A stretch of DNA of 64,000 nucleotides. Origin: Dyadobacter luteus (lineage in GTDB: Bacteria; Bacteroidota; Bacteroidia; Cytophagales; Spirosomataceae). Position 1 is the first letter of the stretch. Every line of letters begins with the position of its first letter. Positions 46,212 to 55,599 of the stretch are shown in pieces. The notes beneath the pieces are model-generated. The model was not told the origin of the DNA. It searched no databases and was given only the letters and a program-made list of their open reading frames with translations. Both the position numbers and the translations under genes were made by a program. The stretch covers positions 62,001-126,000 of the forward strand of contig NZ_QNUL01000017.1 in NCBI RefSeq assembly GCF_003383615.1. Reading direction: 5' to 3'.

Positions 46212-46976
46212 TTACAACTCACGGATCCAGATATTTCTGAAGCTGGTTGTGTTGTTGTGATCCTGCAACTTGATCGGGCCACGTCCGTGGGGCTCTATAG
46301 TTGGCTGACCGATATATGGAGTCGTTCCCTGAATGGCAGTATGGTTTTGTACCAAAACGCCATTGTGCAATACAGTAATGTATGGAGGAATCGTCATCTG
46401 TCCATCCTTATTGAAATGCGGAGCCGTGTAAACGACATCATAAGTTTGCCATTCTCCGGGAGCAACGGTTGCATTCACAAGCGGCATAGTTTGCTTATAT
46501 ATCGAACCTGCCTGGCCGTTGGAGTAAGTCGGGTTATTATAACTATCCAATACCTGTAACTCATAAATGCCCTGCATGAAAATACCGCTATTTCCGCGTC
46601 CCTGACCATTACCATCTACTTTTGCAGGTGTTCTCCATTCGATATGAAGCTGGTAATCACCAAATGTCTGTTTGGTTTGAATATCACCTGACTTAGGACT
46701 CACAGTCATAGCACCATCCCCTACCGTCCATGGCGCTGCAGGATTACCTTGCTTACTTGAAACCCAGTTATCCAGGTTTCTTCCGTCAAACAAAACGATT
46801 GCATCCGAAGGGGCGGTAAAGCCTGATACAGCAGGGTTAGCCTTCCCGGGAACAATTACACGTGGTACCGGATTCCAAAGTTCGCTCGACTCAGGTGTTT
46901 GCTTGGATGGTTGTAGCTGGGCATGTGCAACTGCTGCTGTCAAAAGACCAGCCGCAATCATTGTAACTTTTTTCAT
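46212..46976 (-). CDS. Secreted DUF1080 protein (3-keto-disaccharide hydrolase family)
   Basis: A 254-residue exported protein: signal peptide MKKVTMIAAGLLTAAVAHAQ, then one DUF1080 jelly-roll domain (PF06439). Motifs are IVLFDGRNLDNW (about 60-71), DYQLHIEWRTPAK, GNSGIFMQGIYELQVLDSYNN and GEWQTYDVVYTAPHF. Some members hydrolyse 3-keto-glycosides after prior oxidation of the sugar. The gene is divergent from the lacI-type regulator, with about 350 bp between them. A second DUF1080 protein is encoded 7 kb away in the same locus, so both may belong to one pathway. Confidence 0.88.
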   Translation of the reverse strand: MKKVTMIAAGLLTAAVAHAQLQPSKQTPESSELWNPVPRVIVPGKANPAVSGFTAPSDAIVLFDGRNLDNWVSSKQGNPAAPWTVGDGAMTVSPKSGDIQTKQTFGDYQLHIEWRTPAKVDGNGQGRGNSGIFMQGIYELQVLDSYNNPTYSNGQAGSIYKQTMPLVNATVAPGEWQTYDVVYTAPHFNKDGQMTIPPYITVLHNGVLVQNHTAIQGTTPYIGQPTIEPHGRGPIKLQDHNNTTSFRNIWIREL

Positions 46977-47325
46977 AGATTATCAATCAACTTTTAATTG
47001 TAGATTATAAAGGTATTTGGGAATATGGATTTACTTGTTTTGAAATACAAATCATGCTGCTCAACAGAATGATGCAACAAGATCATTGCCAAATTTACAT
47101 TTCTTAAATTGTATTATACACGTATAATCTAAAAATATATATTGTCAAATCAACACTTTTTAATATTCTGCTTCCGGAACCTTATGCTTAAATAACTATG
47201 GCGCATATCTTTAAACATAGGAATGTGTATATTGCCGCCCGTTTTATTCAGTGACTTACAACAGGTTGGACTCACCTTAATACAGCTCCTGATGACTTTT
47301 AAATTATACCATCGCTAAGCATAGC
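46977..47325. other. 349-bp divergent control region
   Basis: The A/T-rich region lies between the divergent DUF1080 and lacI genes and has no supported ORF. It contains the inverted repeat ATTATAC-AC-GTATAAT at 47113-47128 and AATGAT/ATCATT arms around 47069-47088. Neither matches the palindromes upstream of susC. Promoters for both genes should lie here, but I see no clean TTTG/TAnnTTTG pair. Confidence 0.55.
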
Positions 47326-48387
47326 ATGCAACCGGGTAAGAAAAACAAGAAAGTTTCGATAAGGGATATCGGAAGAGAACTGGGCATATCTATCACTACT
47401 GTGTCCTTTATCCTTAACGGGAAAGCCAAAGAGAAAAGGATCAGCGATGCGCTGACGGAAAGAGTTCTTGAATTTGTTGAGCGGATCAACTTCAAGCCCA
47501 ACATGATGGCACAAGGGTTGAGGACGGGGAAGTCCAAAATCATTTGCCTGATGGTGGAAGACATTTCCAATAACCTGCTTTTTGCAAAAGTGGCAAGATA
47601 TATTGAAGAAGAAGCACACAGCAGAGGCTACAGGATCATCTATTGCAGTACGGAAAATAAGAAGGAAAAAGCAACCGAACTGATTCGCCTTTTTCAGGAC
47701 CGGTCGATAGATGGATATATTATTACACCTCCTGAAGGCATTGAAGAAGAGATACAATCATTGATTAATGATGGAATCCCTATCGTATTAATCGACAGAG
47801 GGCTGCCCGGACTCAGCTGCAACCAGGTAGTTATAGAAAACCTGAACAGTACATACGAAGCCATCACACATCTCATTTCAAACGGGTACAAAAATATCGG
47901 CTTCGTCACTTTGGATTCCAACCAGACTCAGATGACCGATCGCCTGGCAGGTTACCAAAAGGCTCTTGATCAACACCATCTGAGTTCTTTTGTCAAAAAA
48001 CTTGGGTTTCATCAGACTACCGAGCAAAATGTGCATGAGATTACCTCATTTCTCAATACACATCCGGAACTCGATGCCTTGTTCTTCTCTACCAATTACA
48101 TCGGAGGCTGGGGACTTCAGGCTATTAAAAATTTAAATCTCCGCATTCCCACCGACCTGGCAGTTGTCTCGTTTGACGATCAGGACTTGTTTCGCTTTTA
48201 CTCTCCTACGATCACTGCTGTGGAACAGCCTGTTCAGGCGATTTCAAAGGAAATTATCAGGCTCATGCTGAATGCTCTTGAAGATAACGACACTAACATT
48301 CATCAGATTACCCTACCAGCCAAGCTTATTATTCGTGAATCATCTTTGCCGGCAACCGTAAATGATGAACATGTATTTTTCAAATAA
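47326..48387 (+). CDS. LacI-family transcriptional regulator
   Basis: A 353-residue repressor or activator. The N-terminal helix-turn-helix (VSIRDIGRELGISITTVSFILNG, about 10-32) and hinge (ERINFKPNMMAQGLR) are typical. They are followed by a periplasmic-binding-protein-like sensor domain (SKIICLMVEDISNNLLFAKV onward; DLAVVSFDDQDLFRFYSPTITAVEQP near the end). LacI proteins bind palindromes with a central CpG step. Two such sites, GCTAAATCG-type, lie 165-320 bp downstream of its stop, before susC. It therefore probably controls the susC-susD-DUF1080-propeller operon in response to a sugar. Confidence 0.92.
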   Translation: MQPGKKNKKVSIRDIGRELGISITTVSFILNGKAKEKRISDALTERVLEFVERINFKPNMMAQGLRTGKSKIICLMVEDISNNLLFAKVARYIEEEAHSRGYRIIYCSTENKKEKATELIRLFQDRSIDGYIITPPEGIEEEIQSLINDGIPIVLIDRGLPGLSCNQVVIENLNSTYEAITHLISNGYKNIGFVTLDSNQTQMTDRLAGYQKALDQHHLSSFVKKLGFHQTTEQNVHEITSFLNTHPELDALFFSTNYIGGWGLQAIKNLNLRIPTDLAVVSFDDQDLFRFYSPTITAVEQPVQAISKEIIRLMLNALEDNDTNIHQITLPAKLIIRESSLPATVNDEHVFFK

Positions 48388-48551
48388 TATTTGCATAATA
48401 CTACGAATCCCTTTACCTTGGCATCGGAATTCCTCTAATCTCTTTCTAAGACTGTATACACTTGTTATACTTCAATCAGGAATACTAAATTTCCCAAAAA
48501 ATACAGGAAAAGTTACAAATTTTTAATAAATTATTTAACAATAAGCTAATA

Positions 48552-48567
48552 GCTAAATCGTTTTAGT
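48552..48567. promoter_or_regulatory. Candidate LacI-type operator, distal copy
   Basis: GCTAAATCGTTTTAGT is an imperfect palindrome with the central CG of LacI-family sites. It matches the proximal copy in 14 of 16 positions. The centres of the two are 137 bp apart, which would permit DNA looping. Confidence 0.65.
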
Positions 48568-48687
48568 TTATATAGATAAAATTAGAACTTTATCAAGATA
48601 ACATTTCACCTATGAACTTAACTATTCCTAACCCAACCTTTTATATCAGCCATTAATCATAGTGTATTTCAGCGCATTGTGCTTAAT

Positions 48688-48705
48688 GGCTAAATCGATT
48701 TAGCC
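48688..48705. promoter_or_regulatory. Candidate LacI-type operator, proximal copy
   Basis: GGCTAAATCGATTTAGCC is a perfect 18-bp palindrome centred on CG, the hallmark of LacI-family operators. It lies 32 bp before the susC start and downstream of the lacI-type gene. Occupation here should block or modulate transcription of the operon. Confidence 0.75.
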
Positions 48706-48737
48706 CAATACCTAATAATTAACCTATAATCACTTTT

Positions 48738-51700
48738 ATGAAACAAAAAGTACCTTCCAGCCGTCGCAGGGCAAGCGGCGGTAAGCTGAGGATGCTGTGC
48801 CTGGGTTCAATAATCCTGGCTCTTCATCTTTCGCCGAACTTAATTCATGCCGAAACAAGTAAAGTCCTCGTTTCCAATTTCACTGCACAGCGCACTTCTG
48901 CTGAAGACATCGTGATAAAAGGTCGCGTTGTAAGTGCAAAGGACAAATCAACACTACCGGGTGTATCTGTTATCGTGAAAGGAACTTCTAAAGGAGTTAC
49001 TACCGATGTGGATGGTGGCTATACCATTACGGTAAGCAGCCCTCAGGACGTACTTATTTTCTCTTTTGTAGGAAGCATTACACAGGAAGTTACAGTTGGA
49101 AACCGGTCAGTTATTGACGTGGATCTTGCTGAAAACGCGAAGCTTCTGGACGAAGTGGTCGTTGTAGGTTATGGTTCTCAGACGAGAGAAAGAACCACTT
49201 CTGCGATTTCCAACATTACATCTGCCAACTTCAACAACTCAGGTGCAAGAAATGCAATGGACCTGATCCAGGGTAAAGTGGCAGGTTTGAGCATCAACAG
49301 AAGCGGATCAAACCCTAACTCAGGTGTTTCTATGCAGCTTCGTGGGGTTACTTCACTTACGGGCGGTCTCTCCCCTCTTGTGGTAATCGACGGTATTCCT
49401 GGTGGAAATCTTGATCTGTTGCAACAGGATGACGTAGAATCGATCAGTGTATTGAAAGACGGTTCTGCAGCCGCTATCTACGGAACCCGCGCAAACGGTG
49501 GTGTAATCCTTGTTACAACCAAAAAAGGACAAGCTGGCAGCGCGAAATTCGATTACAATACTTATTTCAGAAAGGAATACGTTCGTAATCGTCCTGATTT
49601 CATGAACGCAGATCAGTTCCGTGCCAAAATCGCTGAAGGAATCTATCCCGCAAGCGCTGATTATGGCAGTACAACTGATGCTTATGATGCCTTGATCAAC
49701 CATGGTAACCTTACCCAAAACCATAACCTGGCTATGTCGGGCGGAGCAAAAGGTACAACTTATCGCGCCAGTCTTTACTATCAGGATCTGCAGGGTATTG
49801 CTAAAGAAAACGGTCGTAAGCAATATGGCGGACGTCTGACGGTAATGCAGACAGGTCTTAAGGATCGTCTTACTGCTCAGCTGAACCTTGCTACCAACTT
49901 CAACAAAGCTAACCTTTTGGGTGGCGGAGGATGGGAAGGATCGCTGATCAGAAACCCGACTTTGTCTTTCTACAATCCTGATGGTTCTTACTATTTCGAG
50001 CAAACCAGTACCAACGAGGTGGCTCGCTTGAAGCAGGAAACCAACCGTCGTCAGCAACAGACTACCTCAGCCGATGCAAAATTCAGTCTTGAAATTCTTC
50101 CGGGCTTACAGGCTTCTGTATTCGGAGCGGTACAGCGCAATAGCTATATCGACGGTGCTTATCGCTCGCTGGCATCTGAATTCTCAAAAGAGAATGACGT
50201 ATATCCAAACGGTGGTTATGCAAGAAGATATACTTACCTGAGCAACAACTATACGCTGGAACCTACTGTGTCTTTTGATAAGACAATCGGTGCTAACCAT
50301 ACCATTAATGCAGTGGGAGGTTACAGTTACCAGTATGCTGTACAGGAAAACTTTGAGGCTACTAACTACGGATTTGTAAATGACATTTTCGAAGAGAACA
50401 ACCTTGAAGCCGGTAGCCAGCTGGTAACCGGAAAAGCAAACATGAAAAGTGGAAAAGGTGACAACACGTTGATCGCGTTCTTCGGTCGTGCGAACTACTC
50501 TTTCATGGACAAATACATGGTGTCGTTGATTCTGCGTCATGAAGGTTCTTCACGCTTCGGCGCCAACAACAAATGGGGGAACTTCCCGGCAGCTTCTGTG
50601 GGATGGAACATCAGCAAAGAGAAATTCATGGAAGGTGTTACTTTCGTAAACAGCCTGAAATTAAGAGCCGGATATGGTGTAACGGGTAACCAGGACATCG
50701 CCAACTATTCATCTCTGGTAACATTGGGAACAGGTGGTGTGTATGTGAATCCGGATGGAGAATGGAGACAAACTTACGGCCCTAACCGTAACCCGAACCC
50801 GAACCTGAAGTGGGAACGTAAAAGCGAATTCAACGTTGGTGCAGACTTTACTGTACTTAACAAAAGGTTAAGCGGATCTTTGGACGTATTCAAACGTGTA
50901 ACCCGTGACCTGCTTTATAACTACACTTCTCAGCTGCCTCCTTTTGTTCGTGAAACAATTTATACCAACGTAGGTGCAATATCTAACCGTGGTGTGGAAT
51001 TGACATTGAATGCTGTACCGGTACAAACTAAGGATTTCAGCTGGACAGTGGATGCAACGGGAAGTTATGTAAAAAACATTGCTGACGACCTTTCAAACGA
51101 CGTTTACAAAGTTGAAGCTATTACAACAAGTAGCATCGGTGGTTACGGAGCATTGGGCGAAGCCATTCGTATCGAACAAGGCGGCCAGTTGGGTAACTTC
51201 TACGGAAAACGTTTCGCAGGTTTTACAGATGACGGAAAATGGTTGTTCTATAACCGCAACGGAGAAAAAGTAAGATTCGATCAGATCAACAATTCAGCTG
51301 ATCCTAATGTATCTGACCTTTCTATTATCGGTAATGCCATTCCTAAATTCAACGCGTCTTTGACCAACAATTTCACATATAAAAACCTGAGTCTGCGTGT
51401 GTTCATGAGAGGCCGTTTTGACTACGATATCCTTAACACGATGGATCTTTCCTACGGTAACAAGGTGTCTATTCCAAACAACCTGCTGAACAGTGCTTTC
51501 GGAAAACATGCGAGACTGAACGATACTTATCAGTACTCAGACTACTACCTGGAATCAGGAAGCTTCCTTAAACTGGATGAGATTACTTTGAGCTACAATT
51601 TCAAGTTGAAATCTGATATCATCCGTAACCTTAGAGTGTATGCTACCGGTGCTAACCTGGCAACATTTACCAAATACACGGGTAACGATCCTGACTTCGT

Positions 51701-51815
51701 GAATGACACAGGTTTGGGAAGAGAAGATGACGGACAGCGTCGTCTGGGTATCGATGGCCGCAGCGCTTATCCAAACACCCGCTCATTCCTGGTAGGACTT
51801 AGTTTTGGCTTCTAA
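48738..51815 (+). CDS. SusC/RagA-type TonB-dependent outer-membrane transporter
   Basis: A 1025-residue transporter. An extended signal region (about 1-36, ending NLIHAE) is followed by a carboxypeptidase-regulatory-like domain (VIKGRVVSAKDKSTLPGVSV, about 57-76). The classic LLDEVVVVGYGSQTRERTT junction, a plug with LSPLVVIDGIPGG and a barrel ending SFLVGLSFGF complete it. It belongs to a different branch from the three minus-strand SusC proteins, carrying VVVGYG rather than VVTALG or VVTAQG. It is the first gene of the LacI-controlled operon and is followed 11 bp later by its susD. Confidence 0.95.
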   Translation: MKQKVPSSRRRASGGKLRMLCLGSIILALHLSPNLIHAETSKVLVSNFTAQRTSAEDIVIKGRVVSAKDKSTLPGVSVIVKGTSKGVTTDVDGGYTITVSSPQDVLIFSFVGSITQEVTVGNRSVIDVDLAENAKLLDEVVVVGYGSQTRERTTSAISNITSANFNNSGARNAMDLIQGKVAGLSINRSGSNPNSGVSMQLRGVTSLTGGLSPLVVIDGIPGGNLDLLQQDDVESISVLKDGSAAAIYGTRANGGVILVTTKKGQAGSAKFDYNTYFRKEYVRNRPDFMNADQFRAKIAEGIYPASADYGSTTDAYDALINHGNLTQNHNLAMSGGAKGTTYRASLYYQDLQGIAKENGRKQYGGRLTVMQTGLKDRLTAQLNLATNFNKANLLGGGGWEGSLIRNPTLSFYNPDGSYYFEQTSTNEVARLKQETNRRQQQTTSADAKFSLEILPGLQASVFGAVQRNSYIDGAYRSLASEFSKENDVYPNGGYARRYTYLSNNYTLEPTVSFDKTIGANHTINAVGGYSYQYAVQENFEATNYGFVNDIFEENNLEAGSQLVTGKANMKSGKGDNTLIAFFGRANYSFMDKYMVSLILRHEGSSRFGANNKWGNFPAASVGWNISKEKFMEGVTFVNSLKLRAGYGVTGNQDIANYSSLVTLGTGGVYVNPDGEWRQTYGPNRNPNPNLKWERKSEFNVGADFTVLNKRLSGSLDVFKRVTRDLLYNYTSQLPPFVRETIYTNVGAISNRGVELTLNAVPVQTKDFSWTVDATGSYVKNIADDLSNDVYKVEAITTSSIGGYGALGEAIRIEQGGQLGNFYGKRFAGFTDDGKWLFYNRNGEKVRFDQINNSADPNVSDLSIIGNAIPKFNASLTNNFTYKNLSLRVFMRGRFDYDILNTMDLSYGNKVSIPNNLLNSAFGKHARLNDTYQYSDYYLESGSFLKLDEITLSYNFKLKSDIIRNLRVYATGANLATFTKYTGNDPDFVNDTGLGREDDGQRRLGIDGRSAYPNTRSFLVGLSFGF

Positions 51816-51826
51816 TTTTAGTAAAA

Positions 51827-53473
51827 ATGATAAATTTTAAGAAAGCATTTAAAATTGCAGCCGTGGCATTGCCTCTGTTTGCAACTACTGCCTGTACTGA
51901 CCTGAACGAGAACATTTACGACCAGTTAGTTACAGACAACTTTTATAACAATAAAAACGAAGTGCTATCCGCAGTACTTCGCCCCTATACACATGCTAAT
52001 GCCTGGGCTACTCCGGGACAAGATGGCTGGTGGCGCCTTAACGAACTTTCGGCTGACCAGCTTGCATGGCCTGTAAAAGGTCGTCACGGGCAGGATGGTG
52101 GAAAATGGTTCCGCTTGCATTACCACACCTGGACTGCAGATGACGATGCAGTTTGGGGCGCATGGAGACTGATGTGGTGGGGACTCGGGCTTTGTACCGA
52201 CCCTATCGAAGCACTTGAAGCACGTACTCCGGCTGCTATGGGAATTACAGAAACTGAAAAGGCAGAATACATCGCTGAATTGAAATTGCTTCGCGCTTTC
52301 CATTACATCAAGTTGATGAGCCTTTATGGTAACATTCCTACAGTAAGTAAAGTAGGAGATCCTGTGAGCCCTCCTACCCAGCCACGTGCAGAGGTTTTCA
52401 AATTTATCGAGAAGGAAATTCTGGATAACGTCAATGCAGCTCCTAAGCTTTCTCAGGCAATGATCGGCCGTATGACCCAGGCAGGAGGATATGCAATGCT
52501 TGTTGAATTATACCTGAATGCTGAAACATGGACAGGAACTGCTCGCTGGGATGATTGTATTGCTGCTGCAAACAAGCTGATCAACGGAGAAGCAGGTGGA
52601 TTGAACGGTGCTCCTGCACTGGATGTAAACCTGACTGATACCTACAAACCGGCAAACTTCCAGTCAAAGGAGATATTGTTCCAATTGGCTTACGAGTTCA
52701 AGAAAGCGAACTTCCAGCCTCAATGGCCTGGTGATTTCTTCCACTTCCAGCAGCGCTTTATCTATGGCGGAGCTCGTAACGGAAACGATGGTGTTGTGGT
52801 GATTCCTGGTGTTTACACTACTTTCAAAAACACTGACAAGCGCAAGAAAGAGTGGATTCTGGAAGGAACTCAGTATCAATATGCGGATCCTACAAAACCA
52901 GTATTGGCAACAGGTGGTAACGAATACGATCAGCAACCATTGGTATTTGTTGATAACATCCGTAAAAACAAAACGCTTCAGCCAGGTCAGGATCCTGCAT
53001 CCTTGCCATCTGATATGACACAGGGTGAAGAAAACAGCGGTGTTCGTTTCAACAAGTACAAATTGGGTGCATTGGAAGATGCGAACTACAATGGATGCGA
53101 CTGGGCAATCTATCGTCTTTCATGGGTAATGTTTGCAAAAGCAGAGGCTATGATGCGTAAAAATGGCAAGGTTGCTACTGCTGAAGCTGTTGATATTGTA
53201 AATCAGGTGAAACAACGCGCATTTGCTACAGATGCCTGGACTGCCGAAAAATATACAGCTACTACGCTTACCATGGATGAATTCCTTGCTGAGCGCGGAC
53301 GTGAGTTTATCTTCGAAGGTTTCCGTCGTGATGATATGATCCGTTTCGACAAGTTCACTACCGGAACATGGTGGGATCACAAACCAACAGAAGCTTACAA
53401 AAAACTTTTCCCTATACCACGTCGTCAGATCACGCTTAATGCGAATCTGAAACAGAACGAGGGATACAACTAA
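51827..53473 (+). CDS. SusD/RagB-family outer-membrane lipoprotein
   Basis: A 548-residue surface lipoprotein of the classic SusD type (not the SusD-like_2 branch seen elsewhere in the window). The leader ends ATTAC (Cys near residue 23), followed by TDLNENIYDQLVTDNFYNNKNEVL. It continues with LRAFHYIKLMSLYGNIPTV and ends with FLAERGREFIFEGFRRDDMIRF and FPIPRRQITLNANLKQNEGY, the typical C-terminal pattern. It binds the imported glycan with SusC at the cell surface. It lies second in the LacI-controlled operon, 219 bp ahead of the DUF1080-PA14 gene. Confidence 0.95.
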   Translation: MINFKKAFKIAAVALPLFATTACTDLNENIYDQLVTDNFYNNKNEVLSAVLRPYTHANAWATPGQDGWWRLNELSADQLAWPVKGRHGQDGGKWFRLHYHTWTADDDAVWGAWRLMWWGLGLCTDPIEALEARTPAAMGITETEKAEYIAELKLLRAFHYIKLMSLYGNIPTVSKVGDPVSPPTQPRAEVFKFIEKEILDNVNAAPKLSQAMIGRMTQAGGYAMLVELYLNAETWTGTARWDDCIAAANKLINGEAGGLNGAPALDVNLTDTYKPANFQSKEILFQLAYEFKKANFQPQWPGDFFHFQQRFIYGGARNGNDGVVVIPGVYTTFKNTDKRKKEWILEGTQYQYADPTKPVLATGGNEYDQQPLVFVDNIRKNKTLQPGQDPASLPSDMTQGEENSGVRFNKYKLGALEDANYNGCDWAIYRLSWVMFAKAEAMMRKNGKVATAEAVDIVNQVKQRAFATDAWTAEKYTATTLTMDEFLAERGREFIFEGFRRDDMIRFDKFTTGTWWDHKPTEAYKKLFPIPRRQITLNANLKQNEGYN

Positions 53474-53692
53474 GACCTTATTATTCCTTACACTTAACTT
53501 TTCTTGACTCATCCAGCGGCGGCTTCTTATCAATTCCGTCGTTGGATTTTGTTAATTCCTACGCCACTCAGACAGAACCCTTTAAAAATTACATTACTCA
53601 ACGATATTATCATTTGCCAGAATGTAATTTTCCGAAATCTTATATCGTAATTTGTTCCGCTTTAATTTATAACCAATAAGCTTACCTACTGT

Positions 53693-55543
53693 ATGTTTAA
53701 ACTAAGTAAACATTTTTTATCCTTGCTGACGATGGGATTGACTGTACTGACCGTACCGTCGGCCTATGCGCAGCAACCTATTCCTCTTGATGACCTGAAA
53801 GCATTCACCACAAAATCCGACAACTGGAAGATCGTGGGCGACGCAAAAGTTGACATTACCAAAGAGAATGTATTGACCACTACGGCTGGTAAAGGCGTTT
53901 TGGCATGTATCCATGAAAAAGGCAAATACGGCGCACAGTATGAACTGATCTCTAACCTGAAACACGGAGATCTGGACATCGAACTTGATTTCATGCTGGC
54001 CAAAGGATCTAACTCAGGTATCTATTTGCAAGGCAATTATGAAGTTCAGCTTTTTGATAGCTGGGGTAAAAAAACAGCGAAGTATAACGACTGCGGTGGT
54101 ATATACGAACGTTGGAATGATGCTAAACCAGAAGGAGAAAAAGGATATGAAGGCTACGCTCCACGTTTCAACGTAGCAAAAGCACCAGGACTATGGCAAA
54201 ATATCAAAATTTCGTATCAGGCGCCCCGCTTTGATGCAAACGGCAAGAAAGTTTCTAATGCAGTATTCCTTTCTGTTGTATTGAATGGCGTCACAATTCA
54301 TGAAAATGTAGAAGTAAGCGGACCAACACGCGGATCACTTACTGCTGAAGATGTAGCAATGGGACCTCTTCGTTTCCAGGGAGACCACGGTTCATTGGCT
54401 ATCAAAAATATTAAGATCAATAATTTTGATCAGAAACCGGGAACGTTATCAGACCTGAATTACAAAATTTACTACGGTGGATTATTGGAAACGGATGACC
54501 TTTCAAAACAGAAACCAGCTGAAACCGGCACAGCTCCTGCATTGAGCTGGGAAATCCTGAAAGAGAACAATAACTACACGTATGTATATTCAGGAAAATA
54601 CAATGCACCAACCGCTGGTGACTATACTTTCCGTTTGCAAGCTGCAGGTAACTCCCGCGTGAAAATCGACGGAAAAGACCTGATGCCAATGGAATGGAAA
54701 AACGTTACAGAATTCCGTAATGCAACGATCAACCTGAAAGCGGGAGATCACACAATCGAGATTTACAATAACAAAAGAGACGGATGGTTGAAGCCGGCAT
54801 TGGGACTATGGGTATCAGGACCTGGTTTCAGAGAGGTTTCTTATGCTTCCAAAAGCTCTGCTACAAGTGCAAAAGGAACGGATCCAATTCTTGTATCTGC
54901 CGAAACCAACACTGTATTGCGCAGCTTCATGGATTTCGTTAAAGATCCTAAATCAAAACGTACACGTGTCGTACATGCTGTGAACGTAGGAAGCCCTTCA
55001 AACCTTCACTATACTTATGATCTTGACAAAGGAGCGGTTCTTCAGGTATGGCGTGGAGATTTCCTTGATGCAACACCTATGTGGCATAACCGTGGTGATG
55101 GTTCTTCAAGACCACGCGGAAGTGTAACACTATTTGGCAACGATATGACACTTGGCAAAATCAATGGTCAGTCTAAATGGGTGACAGATACTACCGGTAG
55201 TGGCTACCGTCCAAAAGGATATATTCTTGACGAAGCGGATGTTCCTACTTTCCAGTACACAGCATTTGGCTCACCGGTTACTGACTACATCTCTGTAGTT
55301 AACAACCAATATTTCGAAAGAATTATCAAAGTAAGCAACCCTGCAAGCGGATTAGTTGCGCGTGTAGCAAACGGAACGTCTATTGAAAAAATTTCAGACG
55401 GACTTTACGCTGTAAATGGCAGATCTTACTACATACAGCTTGCTGATAAAAAAGCGAAAAGTGAAGTAAGAACAGCTGACGGCCAGCAGGAACTATTGAT
55501 TCCTGTAAGCAACGGAGAAGTGAAGTATTCCATCCTGTTCTGA
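53693..55543 (+). CDS. Secreted DUF1080-PA14-like multidomain protein
   Basis: A 616-residue exported protein. The signal peptide ends SAYAQQ (about residue 28). A DUF1080/3-keto-disaccharide-hydrolase domain spans about 30-245 (DIELDFMLAKGSNSGIYLQGNYEVQLFDSW; GPLRFQGDHGSLAIKNIKI). A PA14/GLEYA-like sugar-binding beta-sandwich spans about 255-385 (GDYTFRLQAAGNSRVKIDG; LKAGDHTIEIYNNKRDGWLKPALGLW). A C-terminal beta-rich region (VVHAVNVGSPSNLHYTYDL; AVLQVWRGDFLDATPMWHNRG) is of no name known to me. The inferred role is binding and hydrolysis of 3-keto sugars outside the inner membrane. It is 56 bp before the propeller-cytochrome gene, so the two are likely co-expressed partners. Confidence 0.85.
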   Translation: MFKLSKHFLSLLTMGLTVLTVPSAYAQQPIPLDDLKAFTTKSDNWKIVGDAKVDITKENVLTTTAGKGVLACIHEKGKYGAQYELISNLKHGDLDIELDFMLAKGSNSGIYLQGNYEVQLFDSWGKKTAKYNDCGGIYERWNDAKPEGEKGYEGYAPRFNVAKAPGLWQNIKISYQAPRFDANGKKVSNAVFLSVVLNGVTIHENVEVSGPTRGSLTAEDVAMGPLRFQGDHGSLAIKNIKINNFDQKPGTLSDLNYKIYYGGLLETDDLSKQKPAETGTAPALSWEILKENNNYTYVYSGKYNAPTAGDYTFRLQAAGNSRVKIDGKDLMPMEWKNVTEFRNATINLKAGDHTIEIYNNKRDGWLKPALGLWVSGPGFREVSYASKSSATSAKGTDPILVSAETNTVLRSFMDFVKDPKSKRTRVVHAVNVGSPSNLHYTYDLDKGAVLQVWRGDFLDATPMWHNRGDGSSRPRGSVTLFGNDMTLGKINGQSKWVTDTTGSGYRPKGYILDEADVPTFQYTAFGSPVTDYISVVNNQYFERIIKVSNPASGLVARVANGTSIEKISDGLYAVNGRSYYIQLADKKAKSEVRTADGQQELLIPVSNGEVKYSILF

Positions 55544-55599
55544 TAAAAATTATTCAAAACTGATAGTCGCAGGCTAACAGATATATAAGCATATAGAAA

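Larger units (their letters stand above)
48388..48737. other. 350-bp susC leader region with operator pair
   Basis: The space between lacI and susC is long and very A/T-rich and holds two related palindromes at 48552-48567 and 48688-48705. No ORF is supported. The second palindrome lies 32 bp before the susC ATG, close to where a transcript start would be. Confidence 0.65.

Noticed and set aside
49353..50057. Minus-strand ORF of 234 codons inside the plus-strand susC
   Set aside because: It is a shadow of a well-supported SusC. Its translation has no recognisable domain and no start context.
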